A stretch of DNA of 55,964 nt from Pseudophaeobacter leonis (GCF_002087335.1 NZ_MWVJ01000003.1:1-55964), one strand, 5' to 3'; shown: positions 17,525-27,330, numbered from the stretch's first letter. Program-made: numbers and translations. The notes: a model not told the origin generated them from the sequence alone.

Positions 17525-17596
17525 GGCCAGTTGGCGACCAGGCCAGTTGGCGACCAGGCTAGTTGGCTAGTTGGCGACCTGGCGAGTTGGCTGGCG
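17525..17596 (-). repeat. 16-bp tandem repeat across the ispH stop codon
   Basis: Plus-strand units: two identical copies GGCCAGTTGGCGACCA at 17525-17540 and 17541-17556, a half unit GGCTAGTT at 17557-17564, GGCTAGTTGGCGACCT at 17565-17580, and a diverged copy from 17581. The ispH stop (17569-17567) falls inside, so the last residues of IspH (RQPTRQVAN) are encoded by the repeat. Confidence 0.85.
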
Positions 17597-18532
17597 CAAT
17601 ACGCGCGGTACTTTGAATTCGACGCGCTCTACCGCTGTTTCGACCACCTCTACCGTGACATCATAGCGGGCGCGAAAGGCGTCGATGACCTCGTTGACCA
17701 GCAGCTCGGGGGCCGAGGCGCCGGCCGTAATGGCCACCGAAGAGATCCCCTCCAAAGCGCGCCAGTCGATGTTTTCGGCCCGTTGAACCAATTGCGCATA
17801 GTTGCAGCCTGCCTTGGCGCCCACCTCGACCAGTCGGCGCGAGTTTGACGAGTTTGGTGCCCCAACCACCAGCAGGGCATCAGATTTTGGTGCCACGGCC
17901 TTGACCGCTTCTTGCCGGTTGGTGGTGGCGTAGCAGATGTCTTCTTTGTGCGGCCCGACAATGGCGGGAAACCGTGCCTCAAGGGCGGCAACGATCCCCT
18001 TGGTGTCATCCACCGACAGCGTGGTCTGGGTGACATAGGCAAGCTGGTTCGGGTCGCGCACCTGCACCTCGGCCACATCTTCGGGAGTTTCCACCAGGAT
18101 CACTTCGCCCTCGGGCAACTGCCCCATGGTGCCGACGGTTTCAGGATGGCCCTTATGGCCGATCATGATCATCTGCAGTCCCTGGTCAGCATGGCGCTGC
18201 GCCTCAATATGGACCTTGCTGACCAGGGGGCAGGTGGCATCCACATAGACCATCTTGCGGGCCTCAGCTGCGGCCGGTACCGATTTTGGCACGCCGTGGG
18301 CGGAAAAGATTACCGGGCGATCCTCGGGGCATTCATCCAGCTCTTCGACAAAGATCGCGCCCTTGGCCCGCAGCCCGTCCACCACATATTTGTTGTGCAC
18401 AATTTCGTGGCGCACATAGACCGGTGCGCCCCATTGTTCCAGCGCCAGCTCCACAAGCTTGATGGCGCGGTCAACGCCGGCACAAAAGCCGCGCGGCGCA
18501 GCCAGATACAGTGTGAGGGCAGATTGGGTCAT
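17567..18532 (-). CDS. ispH: 4-hydroxy-3-methylbut-2-enyl diphosphate reductase
   Basis: IspH is the last enzyme of the MEP pathway and makes IPP and DMAPP with a 4Fe-4S cluster. The 321-residue protein has the three cluster cysteines: one in [11 protein letters not shown], one in [11 protein letters not shown], and one in the [19 protein letters not shown] region, where ICYATTNRQ is the usual third site. The substrate-binding motifs [24 protein letters not shown] and [11 protein letters not shown] are all present. I start at ATG 18532 ([16 protein letters not shown]), since the upstream 14 codons look unrelated. The last few residues come from a 16-bp tandem repeat. It is an essential gene with an intact frame. 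Confidence 0.95.
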   Translation of the reverse strand: MTQSALTLYLAAPRGFCAGVDRAIKLVELALEQWGAPVYVRHEIVHNKYVVDGLRAKGAIFVEELDECPEDRPVIFSAHGVPKSVPAAAEARKMVYVDATCPLVSKVHIEAQRHADQGLQMIMIGHKGHPETVGTMGQLPEGEVILVETPEDVAEVQVRDPNQLAYVTQTTLSVDDTKGIVAALEARFPAIVGPHKEDICYATTNRQEAVKAVAPKSDALLVVGAPNSSNSRRLVEVGAKAGCNYAQLVQRAENIDWRALEGISSVAITAGASAPELLVNEVIDAFRARYDVTVEVVETAVERVEFKVPRVLRQPTRQVAN

Positions 18533-18851
18533 GGGCGTCTCCTTGGGGGCAGAAGTAAGGCTTTGCCGGGCCAAGGTCCAGTCCGGGAAGACGCGCTGGG
18601 CTGGATGTGACCTTTCACGATGTGGTTCCCGCTGCGGTGAGGCGGCCAGGAGGCCGAAACGCAGTTGTTTATGGGCTGTTCACAAATGTTATTCAGAAAG
18701 GAGAATATTAACAGATCTTCTGCATTCTCTCCGCGAAACGGCTTGTGGTCCGGCTCCCGGACCGCAGGCGATTCTATGCGTGTTTAGGTGTTTGGGTGAG
18801 TGCTGGTCGTGTTTCCAGTGAAAAGGCCAGTGAAAAGGACAGAGAAGCGGC
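18533..18851. other. Divergent intergenic region between ispH and the hybrid kinase
   Basis: About 320 bp with no credible gene. A relatively AT-rich part around 18660-18720, including AAAGGAGAATATTAACAG, is the likeliest place for the promoters of the two divergent genes. I could not define promoter boxes with confidence. Confidence 0.4.
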
Positions 18852-21122
18852 ATGTCTGAAGAAATGGGTCACAGTGAAAATAAGCTTGCGACCAGCCGGG
18901 ACAATTTTCAGATTGAGGCCCATCGGGTCACCATGGAGCGCCGGTTTAAAACCGTTAGCGCGGCTTCCAATGGGGTGGTGGTTCTGGGCCTGTTGTGGGC
19001 GTTTGTCGGCATTGTCGTAAACGAGCCCCTCATGGTGGGGATTGCGTCGATTGCCGTTGGCGGCTCGGCTGCTGCGCGTATGCTGATCCTGACAAAGCAC
19101 AAACTGATCGCACGTCTCATTTGGTACTGCACCGGATTGACTGCGGTAATGTGCTCTGTTTTCACCATGCCGCCGTCGAGCAATGTAGAGCTGTTTTTTG
19201 CGGTGCTGCTGGGAGGGCCCTTTATGACGTTCTCGCTGCGGCGGGAAAAACCTGTGATCATTGTGTTGCTCGCGATCGTTCTGCTGAGCTGGCTGTTGTT
19301 CCGGTTTCTTGGGCATGACTTTTTTTTCCCACCGATTCTGGGAGGGGGCATTCCGGAACGCTATCTGTCAGGCGGCGTTCTGCTAACGATCTTTACCATT
19401 CTGATAGTCGAGATGATGTCGTTTGGTCAGTTGGCAGAGAGCTATAGCGACGACCTGTTGCTGGCGCATCAGGTAGAAAGCAAGGCCAACCGCGCCAAGA
19501 GCGATTTTCTGGCCGCGATGAGCCATGAAATCCGAACGCCGATGAACGGTGTTCTTGGCATGGCTGAGGTGCTTGAGAAAACCGATCTTACCCCCGAGCA
19601 ACGCCGCATCCTGCACACCATTCAGGACTCCTCGACATCATTGTTGTGGATCATTGATGACATCCTCGATGTGTCACGCATTGAGGCGGGCAAGATGGAG
19701 TTGTTTCAGGCCCCGATGCGCCTGTTGCCGCTGATCGAAGGCGCCATGGCCACCCTGCGGCCGCACGCCAGCCAGATGCAGGTGGAGCTGTCGCTTTCGG
19801 TGCAGGCCGACCTGCCGGATACGCTGACAGGGGACGCGGGACGGCTGCGGCAAATCCTGCTTAACCTGCTGGGCAATGCGATCAAGTTTTCTGAACCCTC
19901 AATCGGAGGCAGCGCCGGAAAAGTCAGGCTGCGTGTCGAAATCAGCGAGCCAGGCAGTATTGATTTCGTGGTCGAGGACAACGGCATCGGAATTGAGCCG
20001 GAAGTACAGGGGTCCATTTTCTCACCGTTTGAGCGCTCCGCCATCGTGGCAAAGCGTATGATCAAGGGCAACGGTCTTGGCCTGACAATCGTGCGGCAAC
20101 TGGTCACCAAAATGAACGGCAATATCACCGTCGAGAGTGCTCTGGGCAAAGGCAGTGTGTTTTCGGTGCGCTTGCCCGTTATTGCGCCATCAGGCCCCAT
20201 AAAAGGTCCCAAACTCGCAGGGATCCAGGTGGTTGCGATGATGCCGCGGCGGTCCCAGGACTGTGCCTGGGCCTCTTACGTGCTGGCCGCAGACTGTGAC
20301 ATGAAATGGGTGTCCAATCAGGACGAGTTTCTTGCCCTCGCCCGTTCAGCCGGGCGGGACACGATTTTCATCCTGCCTGCAGAAGATCCGGATGACCGTC
20401 AGCAAAACTGGTGTCGCAAGCTTATTCTTGAGGAATTTCCGGATCTCAATGTGCTGGAATTTGGCTATGGCGGATCGGCACAGCCTACCAGGGCAACCAA
20501 GCGCTGGGCAATTGTCCAGTCTGGTCCTGTTTTGCCAAGCGAATTCTGGGAGGCCATGGCAAATCTCTGTGGTCGCAAGAAGGACGGTGACGCGCAGGGG
20601 CCTTCCCTGGAGCAGCCGACCTCTTTGGATCAGACCGGTGGCCGCATTCTGGTGGCCGAGGACAACGAGATCAATCGGGCCGTTATCGAAAGCCAGCTGG
20701 CTTTGCTTGGCTGCGAAGTCACGCTCACCCGGGACGGAGCCGAGTGCCTTTCGGCCTGGAGCAAAGGGTCTTTTGATCTGGTCCTGACAGATTGTCAGAT
20801 GCCGGTAATGGATGGTTTCGAGCTGACGCGCGCGATCAGGCAGATCGAAAAGGAACAGAACCTGCGACATACGCCAATCATCGCAGTGACCGCCAATGCG
20901 CTGGAAGGGGAGGCTGAGAAATGTCTGACCGGGGGGATGGATGACTATGTGTCCAAACCGGTTACCATCGCCGCGTTGGAGGCCGCAATCCGACATCAGC
21001 TGTCTGCCTCGTCCAGCGACATCTCTAAGGGCAAGCGACGGGGCGCAGCACCAGACTCGCAGAACACAGACTCGCAAAAAACAGATACCCACAAAACAGA
21101 TATCCACAAAACGGGAAGCTAG
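18852..21122 (+). CDS. Hybrid sensor histidine kinase with C-terminal receiver domain
   Basis: A 756-residue membrane-bound hybrid kinase. About six hydrophobic segments between residues 38 and 200 form the sensor, with no large periplasmic domain. The HisKA domain follows with the phospho-accepting His at about residue 225 (AMSHEIRTPMNG). The HATPase_c domain has LLNLLGNAIKFS, VEDNGIGI and GNGLGLTIVRQLV. A divergent pseudo-receiver-like stretch (about 455-575) comes next. The final receiver domain has its Asp at about residue 647 (LTDCQMPVMDGFE) and the conserved Lys in YVSKPV. The last 25 residues are a low-complexity tail (TDSQKTDTHKTDIHKTGS) encoded by 15-bp tandem repeats. No response regulator gene is adjacent, so it is an orphan that probably feeds a separate phosphotransfer protein. 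Confidence 0.93.
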   Translation: MSEEMGHSENKLATSRDNFQIEAHRVTMERRFKTVSAASNGVVVLGLLWAFVGIVVNEPLMVGIASIAVGGSAAARMLILTKHKLIARLIWYCTGLTAVMCSVFTMPPSSNVELFFAVLLGGPFMTFSLRREKPVIIVLLAIVLLSWLLFRFLGHDFFFPPILGGGIPERYLSGGVLLTIFTILIVEMMSFGQLAESYSDDLLLAHQVESKANRAKSDFLAAMSHEIRTPMNGVLGMAEVLEKTDLTPEQRRILHTIQDSSTSLLWIIDDILDVSRIEAGKMELFQAPMRLLPLIEGAMATLRPHASQMQVELSLSVQADLPDTLTGDAGRLRQILLNLLGNAIKFSEPSIGGSAGKVRLRVEISEPGSIDFVVEDNGIGIEPEVQGSIFSPFERSAIVAKRMIKGNGLGLTIVRQLVTKMNGNITVESALGKGSVFSVRLPVIAPSGPIKGPKLAGIQVVAMMPRRSQDCAWASYVLAADCDMKWVSNQDEFLALARSAGRDTIFILPAEDPDDRQQNWCRKLILEEFPDLNVLEFGYGGSAQPTRATKRWAIVQSGPVLPSEFWEAMANLCGRKKDGDAQGPSLEQPTSLDQTGGRILVAEDNEINRAVIESQLALLGCEVTLTRDGAECLSAWSKGSFDLVLTDCQMPVMDGFELTRAIRQIEKEQNLRHTPIIAVTANALEGEAEKCLTGGMDDYVSKPVTIAALEAAIRHQLSASSSDISKGKRRGAAPDSQNTDSQKTDTHKTDIHKTGS
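21060..21119 (+). repeat. Four 15-bp tandem units at the end of the hybrid kinase gene
   Basis: Units begin at 21060, 21075, 21090 and 21105 (for example CAAAAAACAGATACC and CACAAAACAGATATC). They encode the QNTDS/QKTDT/HKTDI/HKTGS tail and end directly at the TAG 21120-21122. The unit is unusually A-rich for this DNA. Confidence 0.85.
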
Positions 21123-21421
21123 AAAGGCGCGCGGCTAAGATCTGCCCTGTTTTCAGCCCTCCGCTGCGGGACTGGCGTGCTGGCCTGGAGCGTTTTGATG
21201 TGGCCTGCGGCGTTTTGGTGCGGATGACAGGGTCATCTCAGGGTGCCCAAGGCGGGTCGGAGTGGAAACCCGCCTTGATGGCAGTTTGATATTCAGCAGT
21301 GATAATCAGCGGTGTTCTTCAGTGGCGCAAAAGCGCCGCCTGAAAGGCCCGGAGAGACCCGGAGAGAAATGTCTCCCATAGCCGCCTGCACTGATCAGCC
21401 TGCACTGATCGCATTTTGACC
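21123..21421. other. Intergenic region made largely of short tandem repeats
   Basis: Between the kinase and NYN genes. It holds a 20-bp duplication (21181-21200 and 21201-21220, 17 of 20 identical), a CCCGGAGAGA duplication near 21347-21368, three 13-bp units around 21290-21330 (ATTCAGCAGTGAT-like), and a 14-bp duplication at 21385-21398 and 21399-21412 (CCTGCACTGATCAG). The last one lies just past the stop of the minus-strand NYN gene. I see no open reading frame or clear terminator. Confidence 0.55.
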
Positions 21422-21993
21422 TTAGCCAGGAACCGCAGTCACGGGCCGGGCTTCGACAGGGTGTTCCCGCGGCGGACGGCCAATGACATCCTTCAGTTCT
21501 TCCAGTTCGATGAAATTGTCAGCCTGACGGCGCAACTCATCAGAAATCATCGGCGGCTGGCTGCGAATGGTCGAGACCACGGAGACGCGCACGCCCTGCC
21601 GCTGCAAGCTGGCGATCAGTGGGCGAAAATCGCCATCGCCTGAGAACAAAACAATGTGATCCACGCGTGGGGCCAGTTCCATGGCGTCCACTGCGAGCTC
21701 AATATCCATATTCCCTTTGACTTTACGACGCCCCATGCTGTCGGTGTATTCTTTGGCGGGCTTGGTCACCATGGTGAACCCATTGTAGTGCAGCCAGTCG
21801 ACCAGCGGACGGATCGGAGAATACTCGTCATTTTCCAGCAGAGCCGTGTAATAGAAGGCCCGCAAGATCTTTCCACGCGCATAAATTCCTGCCGCAAAAG
21901 CTTATAGTCGATATCAAAACCCAGCGCTTTGGCAGCGGCGTAGAGGTTTGAACCGTCTATGAACAGCGCAAGCCGTTCGTCTTTGTAAAACAT
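21422..21993 (-). pseudogene. NYN-domain (LabA/DUF88-like) protein, frameshifted as sequenced
   Basis: The protein belongs to the NYN family, a PIN-like nuclease fold thought to act on RNA. From ATG 21993 it reads FYKDERLALFIDGSNLYAAA, with the first metal-binding Asp, up to QEFMR. The rest lies in the next frame: LRAFYYTALLENDE, GNMDIELAVDAMEL and the conserved HIVLFSGDGDFRPLI with two more acidic residues, ending LEELKDVIGRPP. One extra base (GG for G at about 21877 on the plus strand) joins them as QEFMRRGKILRAFYY, giving about 190 residues, the normal length. It is divergent from folK. RNA targets are unknown. Confidence 0.85.
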
Positions 21994-22117
21994 TGTAAAG
22001 TGTCCTTCTGATAAATCCGATTGCGCCAAATGATCCGTGAGTGAATTTCGTGCGGCGAAACGGGTGGACATATTGTAAGTACTTTGGCACCTGCTTCAAG
22101 TATCTGACTTTTCCTAA

Positions 22118-22699
22118 ATGGGGTCAAAAGTGACCAATTCTCGACTAAAAGCGATCATTGCACTGGGTGGCAACTTGCCCTTCGGCGATATGTTGCCGCG
22201 AAACACCCTTGAGGGTGCTGTTGAGGAACTTACTCTCCCTTTGGGGGAATCATGCCAAGTTTCGCGACTTTTTCAAACCCCTAGTTTTCCAGCGGGCAGC
22301 GGGCCGGACTATATTAATGCTGTGATGGTGTTGGAAACGGATCTCAACCCTACGGATTTATTGCAGCATTTGCATGAGGTTGAGCAAAAATTTTCGCGTC
22401 AGCGCGATCAAAGATGGGGGATGCGGACGCTGGATCTGGACCTGATTGCACTGGGTGATTGGGTGTTGCCAGACCGGCCGGGCTATCAGCGCTGGCTTGA
22501 TTTGCCGCTTGAGCGACAAATGACTGAGACCCCGAATGAGCTGATTCTCCCACATCCGCGCGTGCAGGATCGCGCCTTTGTCCTGGTGCCGCTTTGCGAC
22601 GTCTTTCCGGATTGGGTACATCCGATTCTGGGCAAAACCGCGGCTGAGCTCTGTGCGGAGAGGCCAAAAACCGAGCTGGAGGCCATTGTGCCGGTTTAA
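22118..22699 (+). CDS. folK: 2-amino-4-hydroxy-6-hydroxymethyldihydropteridine diphosphokinase
   Basis: HPPK transfers pyrophosphate from ATP to 6-hydroxymethyl-dihydropterin in folate synthesis. The 193-residue protein has the family order: ALGGNLPFGD near the start, VSRLFQTPSFPAGSGPDYINAV, RWGMRTLDLDLIALG with the two catalytic aspartates, and ILPHPRVQDRAFVLVPL. It starts at ATG 22118 with no strong Shine-Dalgarno sequence; a GTG at 22130 is an alternative. It begins the plus-strand series that continues with rpoZ and rsh. Confidence 0.94.
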   Translation: MGSKVTNSRLKAIIALGGNLPFGDMLPRNTLEGAVEELTLPLGESCQVSRLFQTPSFPAGSGPDYINAVMVLETDLNPTDLLQHLHEVEQKFSRQRDQRWGMRTLDLDLIALGDWVLPDRPGYQRWLDLPLERQMTETPNELILPHPRVQDRAFVLVPLCDVFPDWVHPILGKTAAELCAERPKTELEAIVPV

Positions 22700-22793
22700 T
22701 CCGGGCAATGCGGCACTTTCAGCGCTTGTCAACAAAAAGATTTGAGCGTAAAAGTCGCCCTTCCGGACCCACATTGATTTTGGAGAGTCGCCT

Positions 22794-23147
22794 ATGGCCC
22801 GCGTGACGGTTGAAGATTGCGTAGACAAAGTACCCAACCGCTTTGAGCTGGTGATGCTGGCGGCCCATCGTGCCCGCGAAATCGCTGCTGGAGCGGCGCT
22901 CACAGTTGAGCGTGACAATGACAAGAACCCAGTTGTGTCGCTGCGCGAGATTGCTGATGAGACCCAGCGCGCGGACGATCTGCGCGAGCGTCTGATCGAG
23001 AGCAATCAGACCCAGATCGAAGTCGATGAGCCCGAAGAAGATTCGATGGCTTTGCTGATGGGGGCCGAGAACGACAAGCCAGCAGACGACGATATGTCGG
23101 AAGAAAAACTGCTGCGCGCACTCATGGAGGCCCAGGGGCAGGGCTGA
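22794..23147 (+). CDS. rpoZ: RNA polymerase omega subunit
   Basis: Omega helps assemble RNA polymerase by holding the beta-prime subunit and forms part of the ppGpp site. The 117-residue protein has the typical start [29 protein letters not shown] and the segment [11 protein letters not shown]. It ends in a long acidic tail ([19 protein letters not shown]), as in other Rhodobacteraceae. GGAGAG precedes ATG 22794. It lies 36 bp upstream of rsh, the usual linkage. Confidence 0.97.
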   Translation: MARVTVEDCVDKVPNRFELVMLAAHRAREIAAGAALTVERDNDKNPVVSLREIADETQRADDLRERLIESNQTQIEVDEPEEDSMALLMGAENDKPADDDMSEEKLLRALMEAQGQG

Positions 23148-23183
23148 CACCGGCACTACCCAAACTGAGGCTGCGGACTGGAA

Positions 23184-25316
23184 ATGATTACACCAGAAGA
23201 CCTGATTGCTCTGGTCCGCAACTACAACCCAAAGACAAACGCCGATAAAATCGCTGCTGCCTATGCCTATGGCGAAGAGATGCACGAGGGGCAGTTTCGT
23301 CACTCTGGTGAACCCTACTTCACCCATCCCGTCGCGGTTGCGGCGCTGCTGACAGAACAGCACCTGGATGATGCCACCATCATCACCGCGCTGTTGCATG
23401 ACACCATCGAAGACACCAAGGCCTCCTACGAGGAGGTCGCCTCGCGCTTTGGCAACGAGGTGGCTGAGCTGGTCGATGGCGTGACCAAGCTGACCAATCT
23501 GCAGCTGTCCAGCCGCGAGACCAAACAGGCGGAAAATTTCCGCAAACTGTTCATGGCCATGTCCAAGGATCTGCGGGTCATTCTGGTCAAGCTGGCCGAC
23601 CGGCTGCACAATATGCGCACCATCAAGGCGATGCGCCCGGAAAAACAGGCGCAAAAGGCCCGTGAGACCATGGATATCTATGCCCCGCTGGCCGGGCGCA
23701 TGGGGATGCAATGGATGCGCGAAGAGCTGGAAGACCTGGCCTTTAAGGTGCTGAACCCCGAGGGGCGCCAGTCGATCATCCGCCGCTTTGTCACCCTGCA
23801 GCGCGAAACCGGCGATGTGATCCATCGCATCACTGGTGACATGCGCATCGAGCTGGAAAAAGCCGGTATCGAGGCCGAGGTCTTTGGCCGCGCCAAAAAG
23901 CCCTATTCGATCTGGCGCAAGATGCAGGCCAAGGATCAGGGCTTCTCCAGGCTCTCAGACATCTACGGCTTTCGCGTCATTACCCAGTGTGAAGAGGACA
24001 GCTACCGCGCCTTGGGGGCGATCCATCAGCGCTGGCGCGCGGTGCCGGGGCGGTTCAAGGACTATATCAGCCAGCCAAAATCCAACCGCTCCCGCTCGAT
24101 CCACACCACGGTGTCGGGGCGCGATGGCAAGCGGGTCGAGGTGGAGATCCGCACCCGCCAAATGCATGATGTGGCCGAAACTGGCGTGGCGGCGCATTGG
24201 TCGTACCGCGACGGGGTGCGCTCGCAAAACCCCTTTGCGGTGGACCCGGCGAAATGGATTGCCTCGCTCACCGAACAGTTTGACGCCGAGGAAGACCACG
24301 ATGAGTTCCTCGAAGCCGTCAAGCTCGAGATGTATTCGGATCAGGTATTTTGCTTCACGCCCAAGGGGGATGTGACCAAACTGCCCAAGGGCGCGACGCC
24401 AATTGATTTTGCCTATGCCATCCACACCCGGATTGGCCATGCCTGCGTCGGGGCCAAAATTGACGGGATCCGGGTGCCCCTGTGGACGCGCATCCGCAAT
24501 GGCCAATCTGTCGAGGTAATCACAGCCGAGGGGCAGACCCCTCAGGTGAGCTGGCTGGAGATCGCCACAACGGGCAAGGCCCGGACCGCCATTCGCCGGG
24601 CCCTGCGCGAGGCAGACAGGGCGCGATTTGTCAAACTGGGACGTGAACTTGCGCGCTCTGCTTTTGAGCATGTCCACCGGAAAGCTACCGACAAGGCGCT
24701 TGAGACAGCCGCGCGGGCGCTGCGCATCAGCAGCGTGAATGAACTGCTGGCAAGCCTGGGGGCCGCCGAGCTCACCACTCATGATGTGGTGCAGGCGGTC
24801 TACCCCGAGCTGACCTCGCAGGATGGTGATGTGGTGTCGCCCCGGCGCGCCGTGATTGGTCTTGAGGCGGGGCAGAGCTTTGAGCGTGCGCCCTGCTGCC
24901 AGCCGCTGCCGGGTGAACGGATCATCGGCATCACCTACCGCGGGCGCGGCGTTGTGGTGCATGCGGCAGATTGCGACCGGTTGGGCGAATATGAGAGCCA
25001 GCCCGAGCGCTGGGTTGATGTGCACTGGCACAGCGGCACCCATGCGGCGGCCTATGGGGTGACCCTCGGGCTGACCATTGGCAATGACGCGGGGGTCCTG
25101 GGACGTATTTGCACATTGATTGGCGAGAAAAAGGCCAATATCTCCGATCTTGAATTTGCTGATCGGAAACCAGACTTTTACCGGCTGATGATAAATGTCG
25201 AACTCAGGGATGTAGAGCAGCTGCATTCCCTGATGCTGACATTGGAGGCCGAGAGTGATGTCGCCGAAGTTGCGCGTTTCCGGGAGAAGCCGGAGACACG
25301 CTTGATTTCGGGGTAA
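23184..25316 (+). CDS. rsh: Bifunctional (p)ppGpp synthetase/hydrolase (Rel/SpoT homologue)
   Basis: The stringent-response enzyme that makes and breaks (p)ppGpp. The 710-residue protein has an HD hydrolase domain with LLHDTIEDT at residues 71-79, preceded by YFTHPVAVAALL. Next come the synthetase domain (LSDIYGFRVITQ near residue 260), a TGS domain (VFCFTPKGDVTKLPKGATPIDFAY, about 390-450), a conserved Cys-Cys motif (APCCQPLPGERIIG, about 570), and a C-terminal ACT domain from about residue 625. Both catalytic domains look intact, as expected for the single long RSH of alphaproteobacteria. It starts at ATG 23184, 36 bp after rpoZ. Confidence 0.96.
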   Translation: MITPEDLIALVRNYNPKTNADKIAAAYAYGEEMHEGQFRHSGEPYFTHPVAVAALLTEQHLDDATIITALLHDTIEDTKASYEEVASRFGNEVAELVDGVTKLTNLQLSSRETKQAENFRKLFMAMSKDLRVILVKLADRLHNMRTIKAMRPEKQAQKARETMDIYAPLAGRMGMQWMREELEDLAFKVLNPEGRQSIIRRFVTLQRETGDVIHRITGDMRIELEKAGIEAEVFGRAKKPYSIWRKMQAKDQGFSRLSDIYGFRVITQCEEDSYRALGAIHQRWRAVPGRFKDYISQPKSNRSRSIHTTVSGRDGKRVEVEIRTRQMHDVAETGVAAHWSYRDGVRSQNPFAVDPAKWIASLTEQFDAEEDHDEFLEAVKLEMYSDQVFCFTPKGDVTKLPKGATPIDFAYAIHTRIGHACVGAKIDGIRVPLWTRIRNGQSVEVITAEGQTPQVSWLEIATTGKARTAIRRALREADRARFVKLGRELARSAFEHVHRKATDKALETAARALRISSVNELLASLGAAELTTHDVVQAVYPELTSQDGDVVSPRRAVIGLEAGQSFERAPCCQPLPGERIIGITYRGRGVVVHAADCDRLGEYESQPERWVDVHWHSGTHAAAYGVTLGLTIGNDAGVLGRICTLIGEKKANISDLEFADRKPDFYRLMINVELRDVEQLHSLMLTLEAESDVAEVARFREKPETRLISG

Positions 25317-25348
25317 TGCTCGGTTGGAACTAGGAAGGACGCAGGCTT

Positions 25349-26059
25349 TTGGTATTCAGGCGCCGGGATAGACGCCCGCTCTTTCGGGCGGTTGCGGATT
25401 TCATCTGGCCCCGTGGGGGCTGGAAGCGGGCGTTTCTGTACGTAAAGCACCGGGTACGCCGTCTGCCTGATTCGCCAGAACGCATCGCGCGCGGGGTCTG
25501 GGCCGGGGTCTTCACCACCTTTACGCCGTTTTACGCCATGCATTTTGTCGTCGCAGCCCTGATCGCGCGCCTGATCAATGGCAATATCCTGGCCGCCCTG
25601 AGTGGCACGTTTTTTGGCAACCCGCTGACCTATGTGCCGATTGGTATTGCGGCCCTGCAGACCGGGCACTGGATGCTGGGCACGGAATTTGACGAAGAGC
25701 TGGATACCTCTTTGGTTGGCAAATTCATTGATGCGGGCAAGGATCTGAAAGACAACCTCTTTGCGCTGTTCCGGGACCGGCCTGCCGACTGGGACGGGCT
25801 GCATCTGTTTTACGATGAGGTGTTTTTTCCCTATCTGGTCGGCGGGGTTATTCCCGGCGTGATCACTGCCACCATCTGTTATATGCTCAGCCTGCCGGTG
25901 ATCCGCGCCTATCAGCAGCATCGCCGCTCGCGCATCAAGGCCAAATTTGATGCCATCAAGAAACGCGCCGAAATGGAAGCCGCCGGGATCACCCCGGTTG
26001 TCGAGGCCAAAACGCTGAAAGCAAAACTGACGCTGCCACGGGTGCGCAAGGTAAAATAG
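25349..26059 (+). CDS. DUF2062-domain membrane protein
   Basis: The 236-residue protein starts at TTG 25349, nine bases after AGGAAGGA. It has a basic N-terminus (VFRRRDRRPLFRAV) and the DUF2062 core: RIARGVWAGVFTTFTPFYAMHF, then NILAALSGTFFGNPLTYVPIG. A last membrane helix (YLVGGVIPGVITATICYML) and a basic Lys/Arg-rich cytoplasmic tail follow. It has no assigned function. It always lies next to rsh and pdxJ in related genomes as I know them. The non-ATG start is chosen because no ATG occurs before the conserved region. Confidence 0.85.
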   Translation: MVFRRRDRRPLFRAVADFIWPRGGWKRAFLYVKHRVRRLPDSPERIARGVWAGVFTTFTPFYAMHFVVAALIARLINGNILAALSGTFFGNPLTYVPIGIAALQTGHWMLGTEFDEELDTSLVGKFIDAGKDLKDNLFALFRDRPADWDGLHLFYDEVFFPYLVGGVIPGVITATICYMLSLPVIRAYQQHRRSRIKAKFDAIKKRAEMEAAGITPVVEAKTLKAKLTLPRVRKVK

Positions 26060-26143
26060 CCGTCACGGCCCTCGCAGGGGGTTGCCCTTACCGATGCGCT
26101 GTCTAGTCTCTGTTGGCCCGAGACTGATTTCAGGACAAATGAC

Positions 26144-26890
26144 ATGGCTCAGAACGCTTTGCGGTTGGGTGTGAACATCGACCACGTGGCCACGGTGCGC
26201 AACGCCCGCGGTGGCAACAATCCCGATCCGGTGCGCGCCGCGATCCTGGCCCAGAATGCCGGAGCAGACGGGATAACGGCGCATCTGCGCGAAGACCGCC
26301 GCCATATTATCGACAGCGACATCGACGGGCTGATGGCGGCGCTGCGTATTCCGCTGAATTTCGAGATGGCCGCAACGGAAGAAATGCAGGCGATTGCGCT
26401 GCACCACAAACCACACGCGGTCTGCCTGGTGCCGGAAAAGCGCGAGGAACGCACCACCGAAGGCGGGCTGGATGTCGCGGCCAACGACAATGCGCTGGCT
26501 GACTATATCGCGCCGCTGCGCGAGGCGGGCAGCCGGGTTTCCATGTTCATCGGTGCCGACAGGGCGCAGGTGGAGGCCAGCCGCCGTATTGGTGCACCGG
26601 TGATCGAGCTGCATGCCGGCGCCTATGCCGACGCCTGGGCCGAAGGCCGTTGGGCCGAACGCGACGCGGAACTTGCCAAGATCACCGAGATGGCTGCCTA
26701 TGCCCATGATCTTGGGCTTGAGGTGCATGTGGGCCATGGTCTGACCTATGAAAGCGTCGGCCCGATTGCGGCTCTGCCTCAGGTCAAAGAGCTGAATATC
26801 GGTCATTTCCTGATGGGCGAGGCAATGTTTGTCGGCCTGCCTGCGGCCCTGGCTGAAATGCGCCGCAAGATGGACGAGGCGCGCGTATGA
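26144..26890 (+). CDS. pdxJ: Pyridoxine 5'-phosphate synthase
   Basis: PdxJ condenses 1-deoxyxylulose 5-phosphate with 3-amino-2-oxopropyl phosphate to form pyridoxine phosphate. The 248-residue TIM barrel starts [19 protein letters not shown], with the conserved active-site motif, then [14 protein letters not shown], the catalytic Glu in NFEMAA, and [28 protein letters not shown] and [14 protein letters not shown] bind the phosphate near the end. It overlaps the next gene by four bases (ATGA). The overlapping order pdxJ, small membrane protein, acpS starts the run that reaches era. Confidence 0.97.
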   Translation: MAQNALRLGVNIDHVATVRNARGGNNPDPVRAAILAQNAGADGITAHLREDRRHIIDSDIDGLMAALRIPLNFEMAATEEMQAIALHHKPHAVCLVPEKREERTTEGGLDVAANDNALADYIAPLREAGSRVSMFIGADRAQVEASRRIGAPVIELHAGAYADAWAEGRWAERDAELAKITEMAAYAHDLGLEVHVGHGLTYESVGPIAALPQVKELNIGHFLMGEAMFVGLPAALAEMRRKMDEARV

Positions 26891-27330
26891 GCATCAATCT
26901 GAAGCGCTATGCCCTGATCTATGTGGCGACGGTCGTGGTGCTGATGCTGGTGACGACCCTATTGTCCCTTGCGGGGATTACTTTGCCTGCCAGCCTGTCA
27001 ACGCTGCTGCCGACGATGATGGCGGCAATGACCGAGGGACGGCAGCAGGCAGGCACTCAAAAACAACCGCTGGGCTGGGGGGCGGCCTGGAAGGCAGCCA
27101 TACCGATGACGGTTTGCGGTGTTGCTGTGGCATTTACTGCAAGTGTCCTGTTCCTGTTCGTTGCCGGCGGTGTGAGGGATATACGGATCATCACCACGAT
27201 AGGCTTTTCAGGCTGGGCGTTTGCCCTCATCCTGATCGCCACGGTGACGTATGTGTGTAATGCAGTTTTCCTTCGCATTGGTCTCAATAATCAACTTAAG
27301 GCACGCGCCAAAGCGGCTGCTGGGAAATGA
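26887..27330 (+). CDS. ABZJ_00895-family membrane protein
   Basis: A 147-residue membrane protein with four predicted helices: [20 protein letters not shown], then a short [13 protein letters not shown] loop, [20 protein letters not shown], and [18 protein letters not shown]. The arrangement resembles a family named only after its Acinetobacter member, with no known function. It overlaps pdxJ and acpS by four bases each, so it is translated as part of the operon. The name is from memory of the family and should be checked. Confidence 0.6.
   Translation: MSINLKRYALIYVATVVVLMLVTTLLSLAGITLPASLSTLLPTMMAAMTEGRQQAGTQKQPLGWGAAWKAAIPMTVCGVAVAFTASVLFLFVAGGVRDIRIITTIGFSGWAFALILIATVTYVCNAVFLRIGLNNQLKARAKAAAGK

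Noticed and set aside
17525..17596. CRISPR-like array
   Set aside because: The units are contiguous 16-bp copies with no spacers, and no cas genes are near.
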